NCBI GenBank assembly: GCA_965222065.1
Contig: OZ244933.1
Span: 1,178,001-1,242,000, forward strand
Length of the DNA stretch: 64,000 bases
Source: GM7GCV1 sp965222065
GTDB lineage: Bacteria > Pseudomonadota > Gammaproteobacteria > Pseudomonadales > GM7GCV1
Reading direction: 5' to 3'
The notes beneath the pieces were generated by a model. The model was not told where the DNA came from and did no database searches. It worked only from the letters and a program-made list of their open reading frames with translations. The first letter of the stretch is position 1; each line of letters opens with the position of its first letter. The translations under genes were made by a program, and so were the position numbers. Positions 44,282-53,458 of the stretch are shown piece after piece.

Positions 44282-44609
44282 ATTACTTTCTTCTTTAAAC
44301 GGTGAATAAAAAAATAACTGCTATCACTATCACCATCGCGAAAGCAGGTCTTCATGGTTTGTACTATTGGGCTTTAAAAAAAAAGGCGAGGCAACGGGTG
44401 CACAAGTTTTCTGACGAGATAGGCAGAGAAACTAATTAGCGTGTTTCTCTCCAATTCCTTTAACGCTTTTCACACAGCCGCCAGTATGACACTAATTGAT
44501 TAGTAAACAGTATCTTTATTTACAAAATACTGCACATTTTTCTTTTTTTTGAACAAATAACCTGTTTTAGGCAGTAAAGCCGCCGGATTGACGGCTTTAC
44601 CCAAGCTAC
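44282..44609 (-). other. 328-bp non-coding region: leader of the cold-shock gene and end of the mscS transcript
   Basis: No gene. Contains a run of nine A around 44377-44386, an inverted repeat AGAGAAAC/GTTTCTCT (44425-44432 with 44443-44450), a 14-bp palindrome ACTAAT-TG-ATTAGT (44491-44504), and near the mscS stop GTAAAGCCG/CGGCTTTAC (44574-44582 with 44592-44600). The first three are plausible parts of a long structured 5' leader, common upstream of csp genes. The last may end mscS transcripts but lacks a T-run. Confidence 0.5.
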
Positions 44610-45410
44610 TTATTCCTTCACCTGATGAATATGCACATCGGTTTGCGGGTAAGGAATGGAAATTCCATCTTTATCAAAACGCTTCTTGATGGACTCGGTC
44701 AGGCTGGTGTAAACCGGCCAGTAATCCGACGTTGCTGCCCAGGAGCGCACTGCAAAATTTACGCTGCTGTCGGCCAGAGTCATCACCAGTACCACCGGCT
44801 CGGGATCTTTCATGATTCGATCATCCTTGGCGATTTCATCAAAAATCAGTTCACGCGCCTTATCGATGTCATCGTCGTAGCTAATGCCAATGGTCAGGTC
44901 AACTCGACGGGTATCCTTGGCCGAATAGTTGGTAATGGTTCCGCTGGTAATTGCTGAATTGGGGATGATGATCTGCTTGTTGTCCGGGGTAACAAGTTCT
45001 GTCGTAAATATCTGTATTTTCTCGATAGAGCCCGCCGTATTGGCAACTTCAACAAAATCTCCGGATTTAAATGGCTTGAAAACCAGCAGCAGCACACCCG
45101 AGGCAAAATTGGAAAGAGAGCCCTGCAGTGCCAGGCCAATGGCCAGACCTGCGGCACCAATAATGGCGACAAATGAAGCAGTCTGGATACCTAACTGCCC
45201 CAACGCGGCAATCAAAACAAAGGCCAGCAGCGCCCAGTACACCAGGCTACGCACAAAATGCACAAGTGCTGAATCCATCTCCCTTGCAGTAAGGCCCTTT
45301 TGCAGAAGGTTGGCAACCTGGAACGCTACCCAGCGACCAACGACAAAGATGGCAAGTGCCATTAAGGCATCAATGACAAAATGAGTAATTAAATCGGCAA
45401 TATTTTCCAT
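44610..45410 (-). CDS. mscS: small-conductance mechanosensitive channel (MscS family)
   Basis: Inner-membrane channel of 266 aa that opens under tension to release solutes. Three helices at the N terminus (about 15-38, 55-78, 85-110), with the Gly/Ala-rich pore helix IIGAAGLAIGLALQGSLSNF. The beta domain follows (about 118-175, VLLLVFKPFKSGDFVEVANT and IIIPNSAITSGTI-type segments) and an alpha/beta end that includes VHIHQ. Length is close to E. coli MscS (286). It lies 24 bp downstream of parC on the same strand. Confidence 0.93.
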   Translation of the reverse strand: MENIADLITHFVIDALMALAIFVVGRWVAFQVANLLQKGLTAREMDSALVHFVRSLVYWALLAFVLIAALGQLGIQTASFVAIIGAAGLAIGLALQGSLSNFASGVLLLVFKPFKSGDFVEVANTAGSIEKIQIFTTELVTPDNKQIIIPNSAITSGTITNYSAKDTRRVDLTIGISYDDDIDKARELIFDEIAKDDRIMKDPEPVVLVMTLADSSVNFAVRSWAATSDYWPVYTSLTESIKKRFDKDGISIPYPQTDVHIHQVKE

Positions 45411-45434
45411 GGGGTTATTTGCTCCAGGTTATAT

Positions 45435-47693
45435 TTAATCTTCTACAGTTAATTTATCGACGCGTTGTAACCCACGCGGCAATTTACTGCCTCGACGGCC
45501 ACGCTCACCCTGATAATGGGCCAGCTCTTCACCCTTTAAAAGCAAATGGCGCTTGCCGCTGTGAATCTTTACCTTACCATCTACGGGCACAACCGCGATT
45601 GAGACCACATATTCTTCACGTGTCATGACCCGAGTCGAGGGAATACTGATGATCTTGTTCCCCTTACCTTTGCTCAAGACGGGAAGATCGCGAATCGGGA
45701 ATACCAGCATTCGCCCTTCATTGGTGACGGAAACGATTAAGTCCGTTTCTTGATTGTCGACCAGCGACGGCGCCAAGACTTTCGCTCCTTTAGGCAATGA
45801 AAGCGCGGCTTTTCCCGCTTTTTTGTTGGCAAGCAAATCCTCGAACTGGCACAGGTAACCGTACCCCGCATCCGACGCCATCAATACCAGCTGCTCGTCA
45901 GATGGCGCCATAAGAACAGACAGGAACTGGGCACCGGAAACCGGATTCAGGCGGCCGGTTAATGGCTCTCCCTGCCCACGGGCAGAAGGCAGGGTGTGGG
46001 CGCCCAGTGAGTAACTGCGCCCTGAACTGTCAATAAACACCACCTGTTGATTGGACTTTCCGTAGGTGTGGGTGAGATAGCCATCACCGGATTTATAGTT
46101 GAGGGTTTCGGGATCAATGTCGTGGCCCCGGGCTGCCCTGATCCACCCTTTTTCTGATAATACAACGGTGACCGGATCAGACGTCAGGAGGTCTTCTTCA
46201 CTGAATGCCCGGGCAGAGATACCTGTTGAAACGATCTTGCTTCGACGCTCGTCGCCAAATTCCTCGGCTACCGCTTCCAACTCCTTCTTCACTTTGGTTT
46301 TCAGCCGAACCGCAGAACCCAACAGCTGTTCCAGCTCTTTTTTCTCTTCCTTAAGCTCTTCCTGCTCAGCCTTGATCTTCATTTCCTCAAGTCGAGCCAG
46401 TTGTCGCAACCGGGTATCCAGAATGTAATTTGCCTGGATTTCGGTCAGCGAAAAACGCTTCATCAACTCTTCTTTCGGCTTGTCCTCGGTTCGAATGATA
46501 TGAATCACTTCATCCAGATTCAGAAAGGCAATCAACAAACCGTCCAGCAAATGTAACCGCGCATCCACCTTGTCGAGTCGATGCTGCAATCTGCGCCTGA
46601 CAGTTATCAGGCGAAAGTTAAGCCATTCCTTAATAATGGAGCGCAGGGGTTTAACCGCCGGTCGTCCATCAATCCCGATCATGTTCAGGTTTACCCGGTG
46701 GTTTTTTTCCAGATCGGTAGTGGAGAAAAGATGCCCCATCAAGGCATCCAGATCGACACGATTGGAACGCGGCACCAAAACCAGTCGGGTCGGGTTTTCA
46801 TGGTCACTTTCATCGCGCAGATCCGCCAGCATGGGCAATTTTTTGCCATTCATCTGCTCAGCGATTTGCTCCAGCACCTTTGCCCCGGAAGTCTGGTAAG
46901 GGAGAGCCGAAATAATGATTTCGCCATCCTCTTTTACCCAGCGAGCCCTCTGCTTTATGGAGCCACGACCCGTTCTGTATATCTCTGCGATTTCCTCGCG
47001 GCTACTGATAATTTCTCCCTCCGTCGGGAAATCCGGGCCCTGGATATACTCAAGCAAGTCTTCATCAGTAGCCTTGGGGTTATCCAGAACGTGCACACAA
47101 GCATTCACCACCTCGCGCAGGTTGTGTGGCGGAATGTCCGTGGCCATACCTACAGCAATCCCTGATGAGCCATTGAGCAGCACATTGGGAATTTGCGCCG
47201 GAAGCACCTTCGGCTCTTCCATGGTGCCATCAAAATTTGGCCCCCAGTCCACCGTCCCCTGCCCCAATTCATCTAAAAGCAATTTGGCATAGGCGGCCAG
47301 CCGCGATTCGGTATAACGCATGGCGGCAAATGACTTTGGATCATCTGAAGACCCCCAGTTGCCCTGTCCGTCAACCAGAGGATAGCGATAGGAAAATGGC
47401 TGGGCCATTAACACCATGGCCTCATAGGCAGCACTGTCACCATGGGGATGGTATTTACCCAATACGTCACCCACGGTTCTTGCCGATTTTTTGTATTTTG
47501 AGCCTGCGTTAAGCCCCAATTCGCTCATCGCATAAACAATGCGTCTTTGTACCGGCTTAAGTCCGTCACTTATATTTGGCAGCGCCCGATCCAAAATGAC
47601 GTACATAGAGTAGTTGAGATAGGCCATCTCGGTGTAATCGCGAAGTGATCGCACCTCATAGCCGTCATTGTTATAACGTGGCTCATCAAGCAT
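45435..47693 (-). CDS. parC: DNA topoisomerase IV subunit A
   Basis: Breakage-reunion subunit of topoisomerase IV (752 aa), which unlinks sister chromosomes. The active tyrosine is Tyr127 in AAMRYTESRL. The quinolone-resistance region HPHGDSAAYEAM has Ser87 and Glu91 (E. coli Ser80, Glu84), the drug-sensitive residues. A coiled-coil follows (about 430-480) and the C-terminal beta-pinwheel closes the protein. It is not next to parE here: kdgK-like and Gfo/Idh genes on the other strand separate the two. mscS follows downstream. Confidence 0.97.
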   Translation of the reverse strand: MLDEPRYNNDGYEVRSLRDYTEMAYLNYSMYVILDRALPNISDGLKPVQRRIVYAMSELGLNAGSKYKKSARTVGDVLGKYHPHGDSAAYEAMVLMAQPFSYRYPLVDGQGNWGSSDDPKSFAAMRYTESRLAAYAKLLLDELGQGTVDWGPNFDGTMEEPKVLPAQIPNVLLNGSSGIAVGMATDIPPHNLREVVNACVHVLDNPKATDEDLLEYIQGPDFPTEGEIISSREEIAEIYRTGRGSIKQRARWVKEDGEIIISALPYQTSGAKVLEQIAEQMNGKKLPMLADLRDESDHENPTRLVLVPRSNRVDLDALMGHLFSTTDLEKNHRVNLNMIGIDGRPAVKPLRSIIKEWLNFRLITVRRRLQHRLDKVDARLHLLDGLLIAFLNLDEVIHIIRTEDKPKEELMKRFSLTEIQANYILDTRLRQLARLEEMKIKAEQEELKEEKKELEQLLGSAVRLKTKVKKELEAVAEEFGDERRSKIVSTGISARAFSEEDLLTSDPVTVVLSEKGWIRAARGHDIDPETLNYKSGDGYLTHTYGKSNQQVVFIDSSGRSYSLGAHTLPSARGQGEPLTGRLNPVSGAQFLSVLMAPSDEQLVLMASDAGYGYLCQFEDLLANKKAGKAALSLPKGAKVLAPSLVDNQETDLIVSVTNEGRMLVFPIRDLPVLSKGKGNKIISIPSTRVMTREEYVVSIAVVPVDGKVKIHSGKRHLLLKGEELAHYQGERGRRGSKLPRGLQRVDKLTVED

Positions 47694-47775
47694 GTCTGTG
47701 ACTCATCAAATTTCCGTCCGGGTTAACGCTGATCTGTAAACAATTTTGAAAACCGCTGCTAAATTGCGGCCTGGA

Positions 47776-47913
47776 ATGAACAAAAACTTCTACTCCGCCT
47801 GCCAACATTTTGTTAAGGTCTGCAAACGGTTTTGGTTTATGTATCGTGCCAGAATTTATACTGGCTATCTTATGATAATCGGGACAGCACAGAAACGATC
47901 AGCCCCAAAATAA
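47776..47913 (+). CDS. possible 45-aa peptide (unproven)
   Basis: ATG-started frame of 45 codons, rich in aromatic and basic residues (FYSACQHFVKVCKRFWFMYR) and with three Cys or Met-rich turns. CTGGA precedes the ATG at only 1-2 nt, so the ribosome site is poor. No known family. It may be chance. Confidence 0.15.
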   Translation: MNKNFYSACQHFVKVCKRFWFMYRARIYTGYLMIIGTAQKRSAPK

Positions 47914-48128
47914 GCAAAAGTTTTCTGTCGTAAAGCGATTCACAGGTATAGATCCCAAAGTGAAAACACCTGCCTCAGGAAGAACCTGTCATCTTTATTA
48001 GCCGTTTGCCTCTCTATTGATCATGAGACAGCTGCGAGATATATAGATTTTTTCCGGTGCCTGGCCCGGTGAGTCAATCAGGATTTGCCACGACCAGATA
48101 CAAGTAACTTAAGCCATATCTTTTAAAA

Positions 48129-48134
48129 TATAAT
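48129..48134 (+). promoter_or_regulatory. -10 element of the sugar-kinase gene
   Basis: Perfect TATAAT, 27 nt before the start codon at 48161. The -35 region (48106-48111) is a poor match, so activation or another factor may be needed. Confidence 0.45.
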
Positions 48135-48160
48135 ACCCCGAATAAACAAACTCACTACGA

Positions 48161-49096
48161 ATGTCCAACTACGAAAAAATCGCCCTGATGGGCGAATGCA
48201 TGATTGAACTTCAAGACAACGGTGTCGATTCTGTTGCTCGCAAATTTGCTGGCGATACACTAAATACCAGTGTTTACCTGTCAAGACTCACCCGGTCCGA
48301 TTCACAGACCATCGCTTATGTTACCGCTCTCGGCGTTGATCGATTTAGTGACCAGATGTGTGATTTTTTCATCTCTGAGGGAATCAGCACTGACCTGGTT
48401 CAACGCTCGGAAACACAGCTGCCGGGCATTTATTACGTTGACCTGGACGATAACGGCGAACGTCGTTTTTATTACTGGCGCAGCCAGTCTGCCGCGCGTT
48501 ACCTGCTCACTTCTCCAGGTTGGGAGAATGTACTAGACCAATTGCTTGAATACGACCTGCTGTATTTCTCGGGGATTTCGCTGGCCATTCTGGAGGACAG
48601 CGGTCGGGACCGGTTAATCGAATTTCTACCCCGGTTTAAAGCAGCAGGGGGCAAACTTGTTTATGACAACAATTATCGCCCCAGACTCTGGGCCGACAGG
48701 GCAAAAGCCCAACACTTCTATCGCCTTTGTCTTGAGCAAACAGATCTGGCGCTTTTAACCGCTGATGATGACCTGGCCCTCTGGCAGGACGCCGATCTGG
48801 AAGCCCTGATCAACAGAAATGCACAGTATCAAATAGGCGAGCTTGTTATTAAGCGCGGGGCAGATCCCTGTTTAATTATTAAGGACAACTCACGTTATGA
48901 AGTTGCTGCTGAGCGCGTTGACAACGTTGTCGATACCAATGCTGCCGGCGACTCCTTTTCTGCGGGCTATCTTAGTGGCTGGGTTAAGGGCAATTCGCCC
49001 GAAGACTGTGCCCGCCAGGGTCATTACGTTGCCAGCCAGGTTATCCAGCACAAGGGAGCCATTATCCCCCGGGACATCAACATCAAGGTCAATTAA
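48161..49096 (+). CDS. kdgK: PfkB-family sugar kinase, 2-keto-3-deoxygluconate kinase-like
   Basis: Ribokinase-fold enzyme of 311 aa. GECMIELQD opens the fold, GDTLNTSVYLSRL and ALGVDRFSDQM form the sugar site, and NAAGDSFSAGYLSG holds the catalytic Asp. GECM and YYWRSQSAARYLL resemble KdgK, which phosphorylates 2-keto-3-deoxygluconate for the Entner-Doudoroff route; a substrate test would be needed. The Gfo/Idh oxidoreductase starts 8 bp later on the same strand, so a small sugar-acid operon is likely. Confidence 0.85.
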   Translation: MSNYEKIALMGECMIELQDNGVDSVARKFAGDTLNTSVYLSRLTRSDSQTIAYVTALGVDRFSDQMCDFFISEGISTDLVQRSETQLPGIYYVDLDDNGERRFYYWRSQSAARYLLTSPGWENVLDQLLEYDLLYFSGISLAILEDSGRDRLIEFLPRFKAAGGKLVYDNNYRPRLWADRAKAQHFYRLCLEQTDLALLTADDDLALWQDADLEALINRNAQYQIGELVIKRGADPCLIIKDNSRYEVAAERVDNVVDTNAAGDSFSAGYLSGWVKGNSPEDCARQGHYVASQVIQHKGAIIPRDINIKVN

Positions 49097-49104
49097 CCTC
49101 CCTT

Positions 49105-50106
49105 ATGGCTGACCGGCAAATCCGTTGGGGTGTGATTGGTGCGGCATCTATTGCCACCAACCAGATGATCCCGGCCATAAAACATGCCAGGAACAGCCGT
49201 TTAGCCGGTGTTGCCAGTCGCAATGAGGATAAAGCCCATCAACTGGCCCGACAGCTGGGACTTGAGAGGCCTTACACGAGTTACGATACCCTGTTGGAAA
49301 GTGACGACATTGATGCCGTCTATATCCCGTTACCCTCCGCCATGCATACGGAATGGGTGTTAAAGGCCATCGCCGCGGGCAAGCACGTACTCTGTGAAAA
49401 GCCTGTGGGTATGAGTACCCGGGATATTGACCAAATTATTGAGGCGCAAAACTCGACTAACCTGGTGGTTGGTGAAGCCTTTATGGTGGTGCACCATCCT
49501 CAATGGGACTGCGTACGCAACCTGTTGAAGGAAAAAGTCATCGGTCAGTTAAGATACGTCGAAGGCTGTTTTAGCTATTTCAACAGAGACCCGGAATCCC
49601 ACAAAAACAGCCCGGCCCTGGGTGGCGGCGGACTCAGGGATGTGGGGGTGTATCCCCTCTTATGCACCCGGCTGGCAACGAACGCCGAGCCGATAAGGGT
49701 TAAGGCGGATCTTAAGTGGGACGCCGTTTTCAATGTCGATCATTTTGCCAAATGTTACCTTGAATTTGACGAGTTCGATCTGGATTTCTATTGTTCGACG
49801 CAATTGAGTAAACGGCAAAATATGATTTTTCATGGAGATCAGGGCTGGATACGGGCACCTGTTCCCTTCAATCCAGTCGAGTGGGGCACCGGACGTGTTG
49901 AGGTAAGGCTGGAAAAGCAGGACAAACCCCAAATTTATGAGTGGCCCAGCGAAAACCAGTATGTATTACAGGTAGAGAATTTCGCGCGAAGTATTCTTTC
50001 CAATTTGCCATTCGCCATGACACTGGAAAACTCAAGAACCAACCAGGCAATTATTGATGCACTATTTGAGTCGGATCGATCCGGTCACTGGGTAACTCCT
50101 CAATGA
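49105..50106 (+). CDS. Gfo/Idh/MocA family oxidoreductase
   Basis: NAD(P)-dependent sugar or sugar-acid dehydrogenase of 333 aa. N-terminal Rossmann motif WGVIGAASIATNQMIPAI, conserved substrate-site motif CEKPVGM with the EKP lysine, and LGGGGLRDVGVYPL (Asp/His site region) in the C-terminal domain. Such enzymes act on inositol, glucose, galactose or uronate derivatives. It is paired with the KdgK-like kinase and converges on parE after 60 bp. Substrate unknown. Confidence 0.88.
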   Translation: MADRQIRWGVIGAASIATNQMIPAIKHARNSRLAGVASRNEDKAHQLARQLGLERPYTSYDTLLESDDIDAVYIPLPSAMHTEWVLKAIAAGKHVLCEKPVGMSTRDIDQIIEAQNSTNLVVGEAFMVVHHPQWDCVRNLLKEKVIGQLRYVEGCFSYFNRDPESHKNSPALGGGGLRDVGVYPLLCTRLATNAEPIRVKADLKWDAVFNVDHFAKCYLEFDEFDLDFYCSTQLSKRQNMIFHGDQGWIRAPVPFNPVEWGTGRVEVRLEKQDKPQIYEWPSENQYVLQVENFARSILSNLPFAMTLENSRTNQAIIDALFESDRSGHWVTPQ

Positions 50107-50166
50107 CCACTTTCCGCAAAAGAACACATATCAGGTGGGCTGACTTCAAGAGGAAAGCCCGAACAC

Positions 50167-52059
50167 CTAGAGTTCAACCTCGATAAGATTCCCTTTGCTC
50201 TCCAGCCAGGATTTACGATCCTGTGAACGCTTTTTGGCCAGCAACATATCCATTAACGTATCGGTATTTGAGTCGCCATCAATTTGCAACTGAACCAGGC
50301 GCCGGGTGTCACGCGCCATCGTGGTCTCACGCAATTGAAGGGGGTTCATTTCACCCAGCCCCTTAAAACGCTGGACATTAATTTTTCCGCGGATTTTCTC
50401 GGCGGCAATACGCTCCAGGATTCCAGCCTTTTCATGATCATCCAGGGCATAGAAAGTATCGTTACCCACATCAATACGATACAAGGGTGGCATGGCCACA
50501 TACACATGACCGGCCTTTACCATCGGCCGAAAATGACGCACAAACAAGGCACACAGCAACGTGGCAATATGCAGGCCGTCCGAATCGGCATCCGCGAGCA
50601 CACAGATTTTGCCATAGCGAAGTTTTTCCAGATCATCCGAGCCGGGCTCAACGCCAAGCGCAATCGAAATGTTTTGCACTTCCTGCGATGCCAGTACCTC
50701 CAGAGGGTCCACTTCCCAGGTGTTCAATATCTTTCCGCGCAACGGCATGATTGCCTGGTATTCGCGGTCGCGTGCCTGTTTGGCCGAACCGCCCGCGGAG
50801 TCACCTTCCACCAGAAACAGCTCGGTTTGTGCCGGATCATCACTGGTACAGTCGGCGAGCTTGCCTGGAAGCGCCGGTCCGGACGTCGCTTTTTTGCGAA
50901 CCACTTTTTTGCTTGAGCGCAAACGTTTCTGGGCCTGGCTGATACAGTTTTGCGCCAGGGCATCAGCCTCATCCGTGTGCTGGTTCAGCCAGAGACTAAA
51001 GGCATCCTTAACGATTCCGGAAATAAAACCGGCAGCTTCGCGCGAACTCAAACGCTCCTTTGTCTGGCCGGAAAACTGCGGGTCAGACATTTTAAAAGAG
51101 AGCACATAGGCACAGCCGTACCAGATATCTTCCGCGGTTAATTTGACCCCTCGGGGAAGCAGGTTACGGAACTCACAAAATTCGCGCATGGCTTCCAGCA
51201 AACCTGTCCTGAACCCATTGACATGTGTTCCGCCCTGAGCCGTTGGAATCAGGTTGACGTAGCTTTCCTCGACCAGCTCGCCACCATTGGGCAACCACTG
51301 GACAGCCCAGTCTACTGCCTCGGTTTTGCCTGACATGCTGCCCAGAAATCCTTCGACGGGCAGGGTATCAAAGCCTTGCGTGGACTCGAGCAAGTAGTCT
51401 TTCAGTCCGCCCTGGTATAACCAGGTTTCCGACTCCCCACTGGTTTCATCGGTAAATGTCACTTCCAGACCTGAACAAAGTACCGCTTTTGCCCGCAACA
51501 AGTGGCGTAATTTGGACACGGAAAATTTGACGGAATCAAAATATTGGGGGTCTGGCCAAAAACGAAGTGTCGTCCCGGTATTACGCTGCCCGCAAGTTCC
51601 AGTAACCGAAAGATCTGTGTCTTTGTTGCCGTTGGCAAAACTCATTTCGTGCACTTCGCCGCCACGACGAATAGTGACATCAAGCCTGGTGGAAAGCGCA
51701 TTAACGACCGAAACACCGACGCCGTGCAAACCACCGGAAAACTGGTAGTTTTTATCAGAGAATTTGCCCCCGGCATGCAGTGTGCCAAGAATGACCTCGA
51801 CACCTGGGAGACCTTTTCCGGGATGGAGGTCAACCGGCATTCCCCGACCATCGTCGGTAACCGACAGGGAGTTATCCTTGTGTAGTGTGACACTGACTTT
51901 TTTGGCGTGTCCGGCAAGCGCTTCGTCGACACTGTTATCAACCACCTCCTGGGCCAGGTGGTTGGGTCGACTGGTATCTGTATACATCCCCGGCCGCTTG
52001 CGAACCGGGTCAAGCCCTGTAAGGACCTCAATATCTTTGGCACTGTATTGCTCTGACAT
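50167..52059 (-). CDS. parE: DNA topoisomerase IV subunit B
   Basis: ATPase subunit of topoisomerase IV (630 aa). The ATG at 52059 matches the E. coli start exactly (VLTGLDPVRKRPGMYTDTSRPNHL region, residues about 12-35). GHKL ATP site: DNSVDEALAGHA, DDGRGMPVD, FSGGLHGVGVSVVNAL. TOPRIM part: EGDSAGGSAKQ, PLRGKILN and DADSDG. An upstream GTG (52074) is also in frame. It follows cpdA on the same strand with a 136-bp gap where yqiA sits in enteric bacteria. Confidence 0.97.
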   Translation of the reverse strand: MSEQYSAKDIEVLTGLDPVRKRPGMYTDTSRPNHLAQEVVDNSVDEALAGHAKKVSVTLHKDNSLSVTDDGRGMPVDLHPGKGLPGVEVILGTLHAGGKFSDKNYQFSGGLHGVGVSVVNALSTRLDVTIRRGGEVHEMSFANGNKDTDLSVTGTCGQRNTGTTLRFWPDPQYFDSVKFSVSKLRHLLRAKAVLCSGLEVTFTDETSGESETWLYQGGLKDYLLESTQGFDTLPVEGFLGSMSGKTEAVDWAVQWLPNGGELVEESYVNLIPTAQGGTHVNGFRTGLLEAMREFCEFRNLLPRGVKLTAEDIWYGCAYVLSFKMSDPQFSGQTKERLSSREAAGFISGIVKDAFSLWLNQHTDEADALAQNCISQAQKRLRSSKKVVRKKATSGPALPGKLADCTSDDPAQTELFLVEGDSAGGSAKQARDREYQAIMPLRGKILNTWEVDPLEVLASQEVQNISIALGVEPGSDDLEKLRYGKICVLADADSDGLHIATLLCALFVRHFRPMVKAGHVYVAMPPLYRIDVGNDTFYALDDHEKAGILERIAAEKIRGKINVQRFKGLGEMNPLQLRETTMARDTRRLVQLQIDGDSNTDTLMDMLLAKKRSQDRKSWLESKGNLIEVEL

Positions 52060-52195
52060 AAGTGCGAATATCACTTCCTGAAGTTAAATTGCTTTAAAGA
52101 CTGATTATTAGGCATGGCACGCAACGACCGCTTGCCGCCACGGGCCATTGGACGCTTGAACGCGCTGAAGAAAGCCCTATTTACGCAAGCCCTGT

Positions 52196-52969
52196 CTAAT
52201 ACCCTGCGCAATCGATGTCGACCCCATAATCTTCAATCGGAACACGCTTGACTTCAGTGTCAATACTGCCATCGCGGTTGAGATCGATCATTCGATATCC
52301 TGGATAGAGATCGTCCAGGGCGAAATCGTCTGAGTTGGCCTTAAACTGAATACAGGTCGATGGAGTAGAGAAAAACAGACGCCCATCGCGCATGGCGGAA
52401 AATTCCTGGTGGACGTGCCCCCAGAGTACTCCACGCACATTGGGATCATTTTCCACTATATCGAGAAATTCCTGGGCATCATCAATTTTCTGGTTATCGA
52501 GCCAGGCAGAGCCAACATCGACAGGCTGGTGATGCAGACACACCAGGACGTGTTCCTGAGTGTTTTCCGCTAGCAGCTTTCGCAGTATATCCAGTTCTTC
52601 AGGACCCAGGCGACCGTTTGGATTATGCTCAATCACTGAGTCCAGCATCAATATGCGCCAATTCTCTATATCGATCGTGCGGACAAATTCGGTGGCATTC
52701 TGAACCTTGGCAATGCTACCCAGCAAATCGTGGTTTCCCGGTAGCCAGTAAACCGGCGCGCCCATATCCGCAACAAGATCAAAAAAGCTCGCGTAAGCAC
52801 GCGTACTGGCCTCCGAGGCTATATCACCTGTCGCCAGCACCATGTCGTAATCTTCTTTTTTAACCTCATCCAGGACTGTTTTAAAGGTTCGCAACGTATC
52901 CACGCCGGCAAGCCGGTACTGGTCATTTACCCCCAAATGTGGATCCGTCACTTGCAGGATTCTTGCCAA
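52196..52969 (-). CDS. cpdA: 3',5'-cyclic-AMP phosphodiesterase (metallophosphoesterase)
   Basis: Class III cAMP phosphodiesterase of 257 aa. All metal-site motifs are present: QVTDPHLG, LATGDIASEA, LPGNHDLLG, LHHQPVD and GVLWGHVHQEF. The start is TTG at 52969 with GAGGGGG close upstream, and it overlaps the yqiB 3' end by 22 bp, so they are coupled. It should lower cAMP and thereby CRP activity. Conserved cluster nudF-yqiB-cpdA-parE. Confidence 0.93.
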   Translation of the reverse strand: MARILQVTDPHLGVNDQYRLAGVDTLRTFKTVLDEVKKEDYDMVLATGDIASEASTRAYASFFDLVADMGAPVYWLPGNHDLLGSIAKVQNATEFVRTIDIENWRILMLDSVIEHNPNGRLGPEELDILRKLLAENTQEHVLVCLHHQPVDVGSAWLDNQKIDDAQEFLDIVENDPNVRGVLWGHVHQEFSAMRDGRLFFSTPSTCIQFKANSDDFALDDLYPGYRMIDLNRDGSIDTEVKRVPIEDYGVDIDCAGY

Positions 52970-53442
52970 GCTAGCCCCCTCAACATTTTTTTCGTAGTCT
53001 GGTCTTTATCCAGCGGACGACCTAGACGAATAAAGTGTTCCAGCCACTTTCCAAGAAAGCGGTTAATCTGGTTCTTTTCGTCCGGGTAGTACATATGCTC
53101 ATTGGGATACGCATATTTCAACAAGCGAACCCTTTCTGCCCCACAGCTAACAACTTCGGCCATTCTGGCATCGAGATAAAGTCGTACAGCCATACGCTGC
53201 TCACTTTCCCAGGGCAACTCGCCCATGCGTCCGGTTAGTTGCAAAAAGCAGGTATATCGATCCACCCCGGTGACATCAATTTGCATCCAGGCTTCATCAT
53301 AGGATCCAGACAAAAACCGTCGGCTTGCGCCCTCTCGCATATCCGGCATTAATTTCAGCAGGCGCGCGTAATTCACCTCGCAATCCATATGCAGGTTTTC
53401 CAGCTTTTGTAGTTGCTTCGATCTTTTCAATGGGCGTCTCAA
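52948..53442 (-). CDS. yqiB: DUF1249 family protein (YqiB)
   Basis: Cytoplasmic protein of 164 aa. CEVNYARLLKLMPD near the N terminus, VRLYLDARMAEVVSCG in the middle and KNQINRFLGKWLEHF near the end match the YqiB family. Function unknown; its gene is nearly always between nudF and cpdA. The likely start is TTG at 53442 (basic N terminus); an ATG at 53388 would start within the conserved part and is less likely. Confidence 0.88.
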   Translation of the reverse strand: MRRPLKRSKQLQKLENLHMDCEVNYARLLKLMPDMREGASRRFLSGSYDEAWMQIDVTGVDRYTCFLQLTGRMGELPWESEQRMAVRLYLDARMAEVVSCGAERVRLLKYAYPNEHMYYPDEKNQINRFLGKWLEHFIRLGRPLDKDQTTKKMLRGLAWQESCK

Positions 53443-53458
53443 GAAGAGTCATTACCAG

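Larger units (their letters stand above)
47694..48160. other. 467-bp intergenic region between parC and the sugar-kinase gene
   Basis: Divergent region with no clear gene. It contains a possible 45-aa frame (47776-47913, listed separately) and a perfect TATAAT before the kinase gene. A TATGATAAT-like box lies near 47871. Otherwise AT-rich sequence with no repeats, tRNA or riboswitch that I could recognise. Confidence 0.6.

Noticed and set aside
46581..47165. Plus-strand frame of about 194 codons inside parC
   Set aside because: Antisense shadow of parC; no start signal and low-complexity composition.
50133..50168. Hairpin (AGGTG GGCT ... AGCC ... CACCT) between the Gfo/Idh and parE genes
   Set aside because: Stem is broken by a 4-nt bulge and no T-run follows; not listed as a terminator.
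52114..52251. 45-codon plus-strand frame in the cpdA-parE gap
   Set aside because: Overlaps the 3' end of cpdA on the other strand, has no ribosome site and no resemblance to YqiA.
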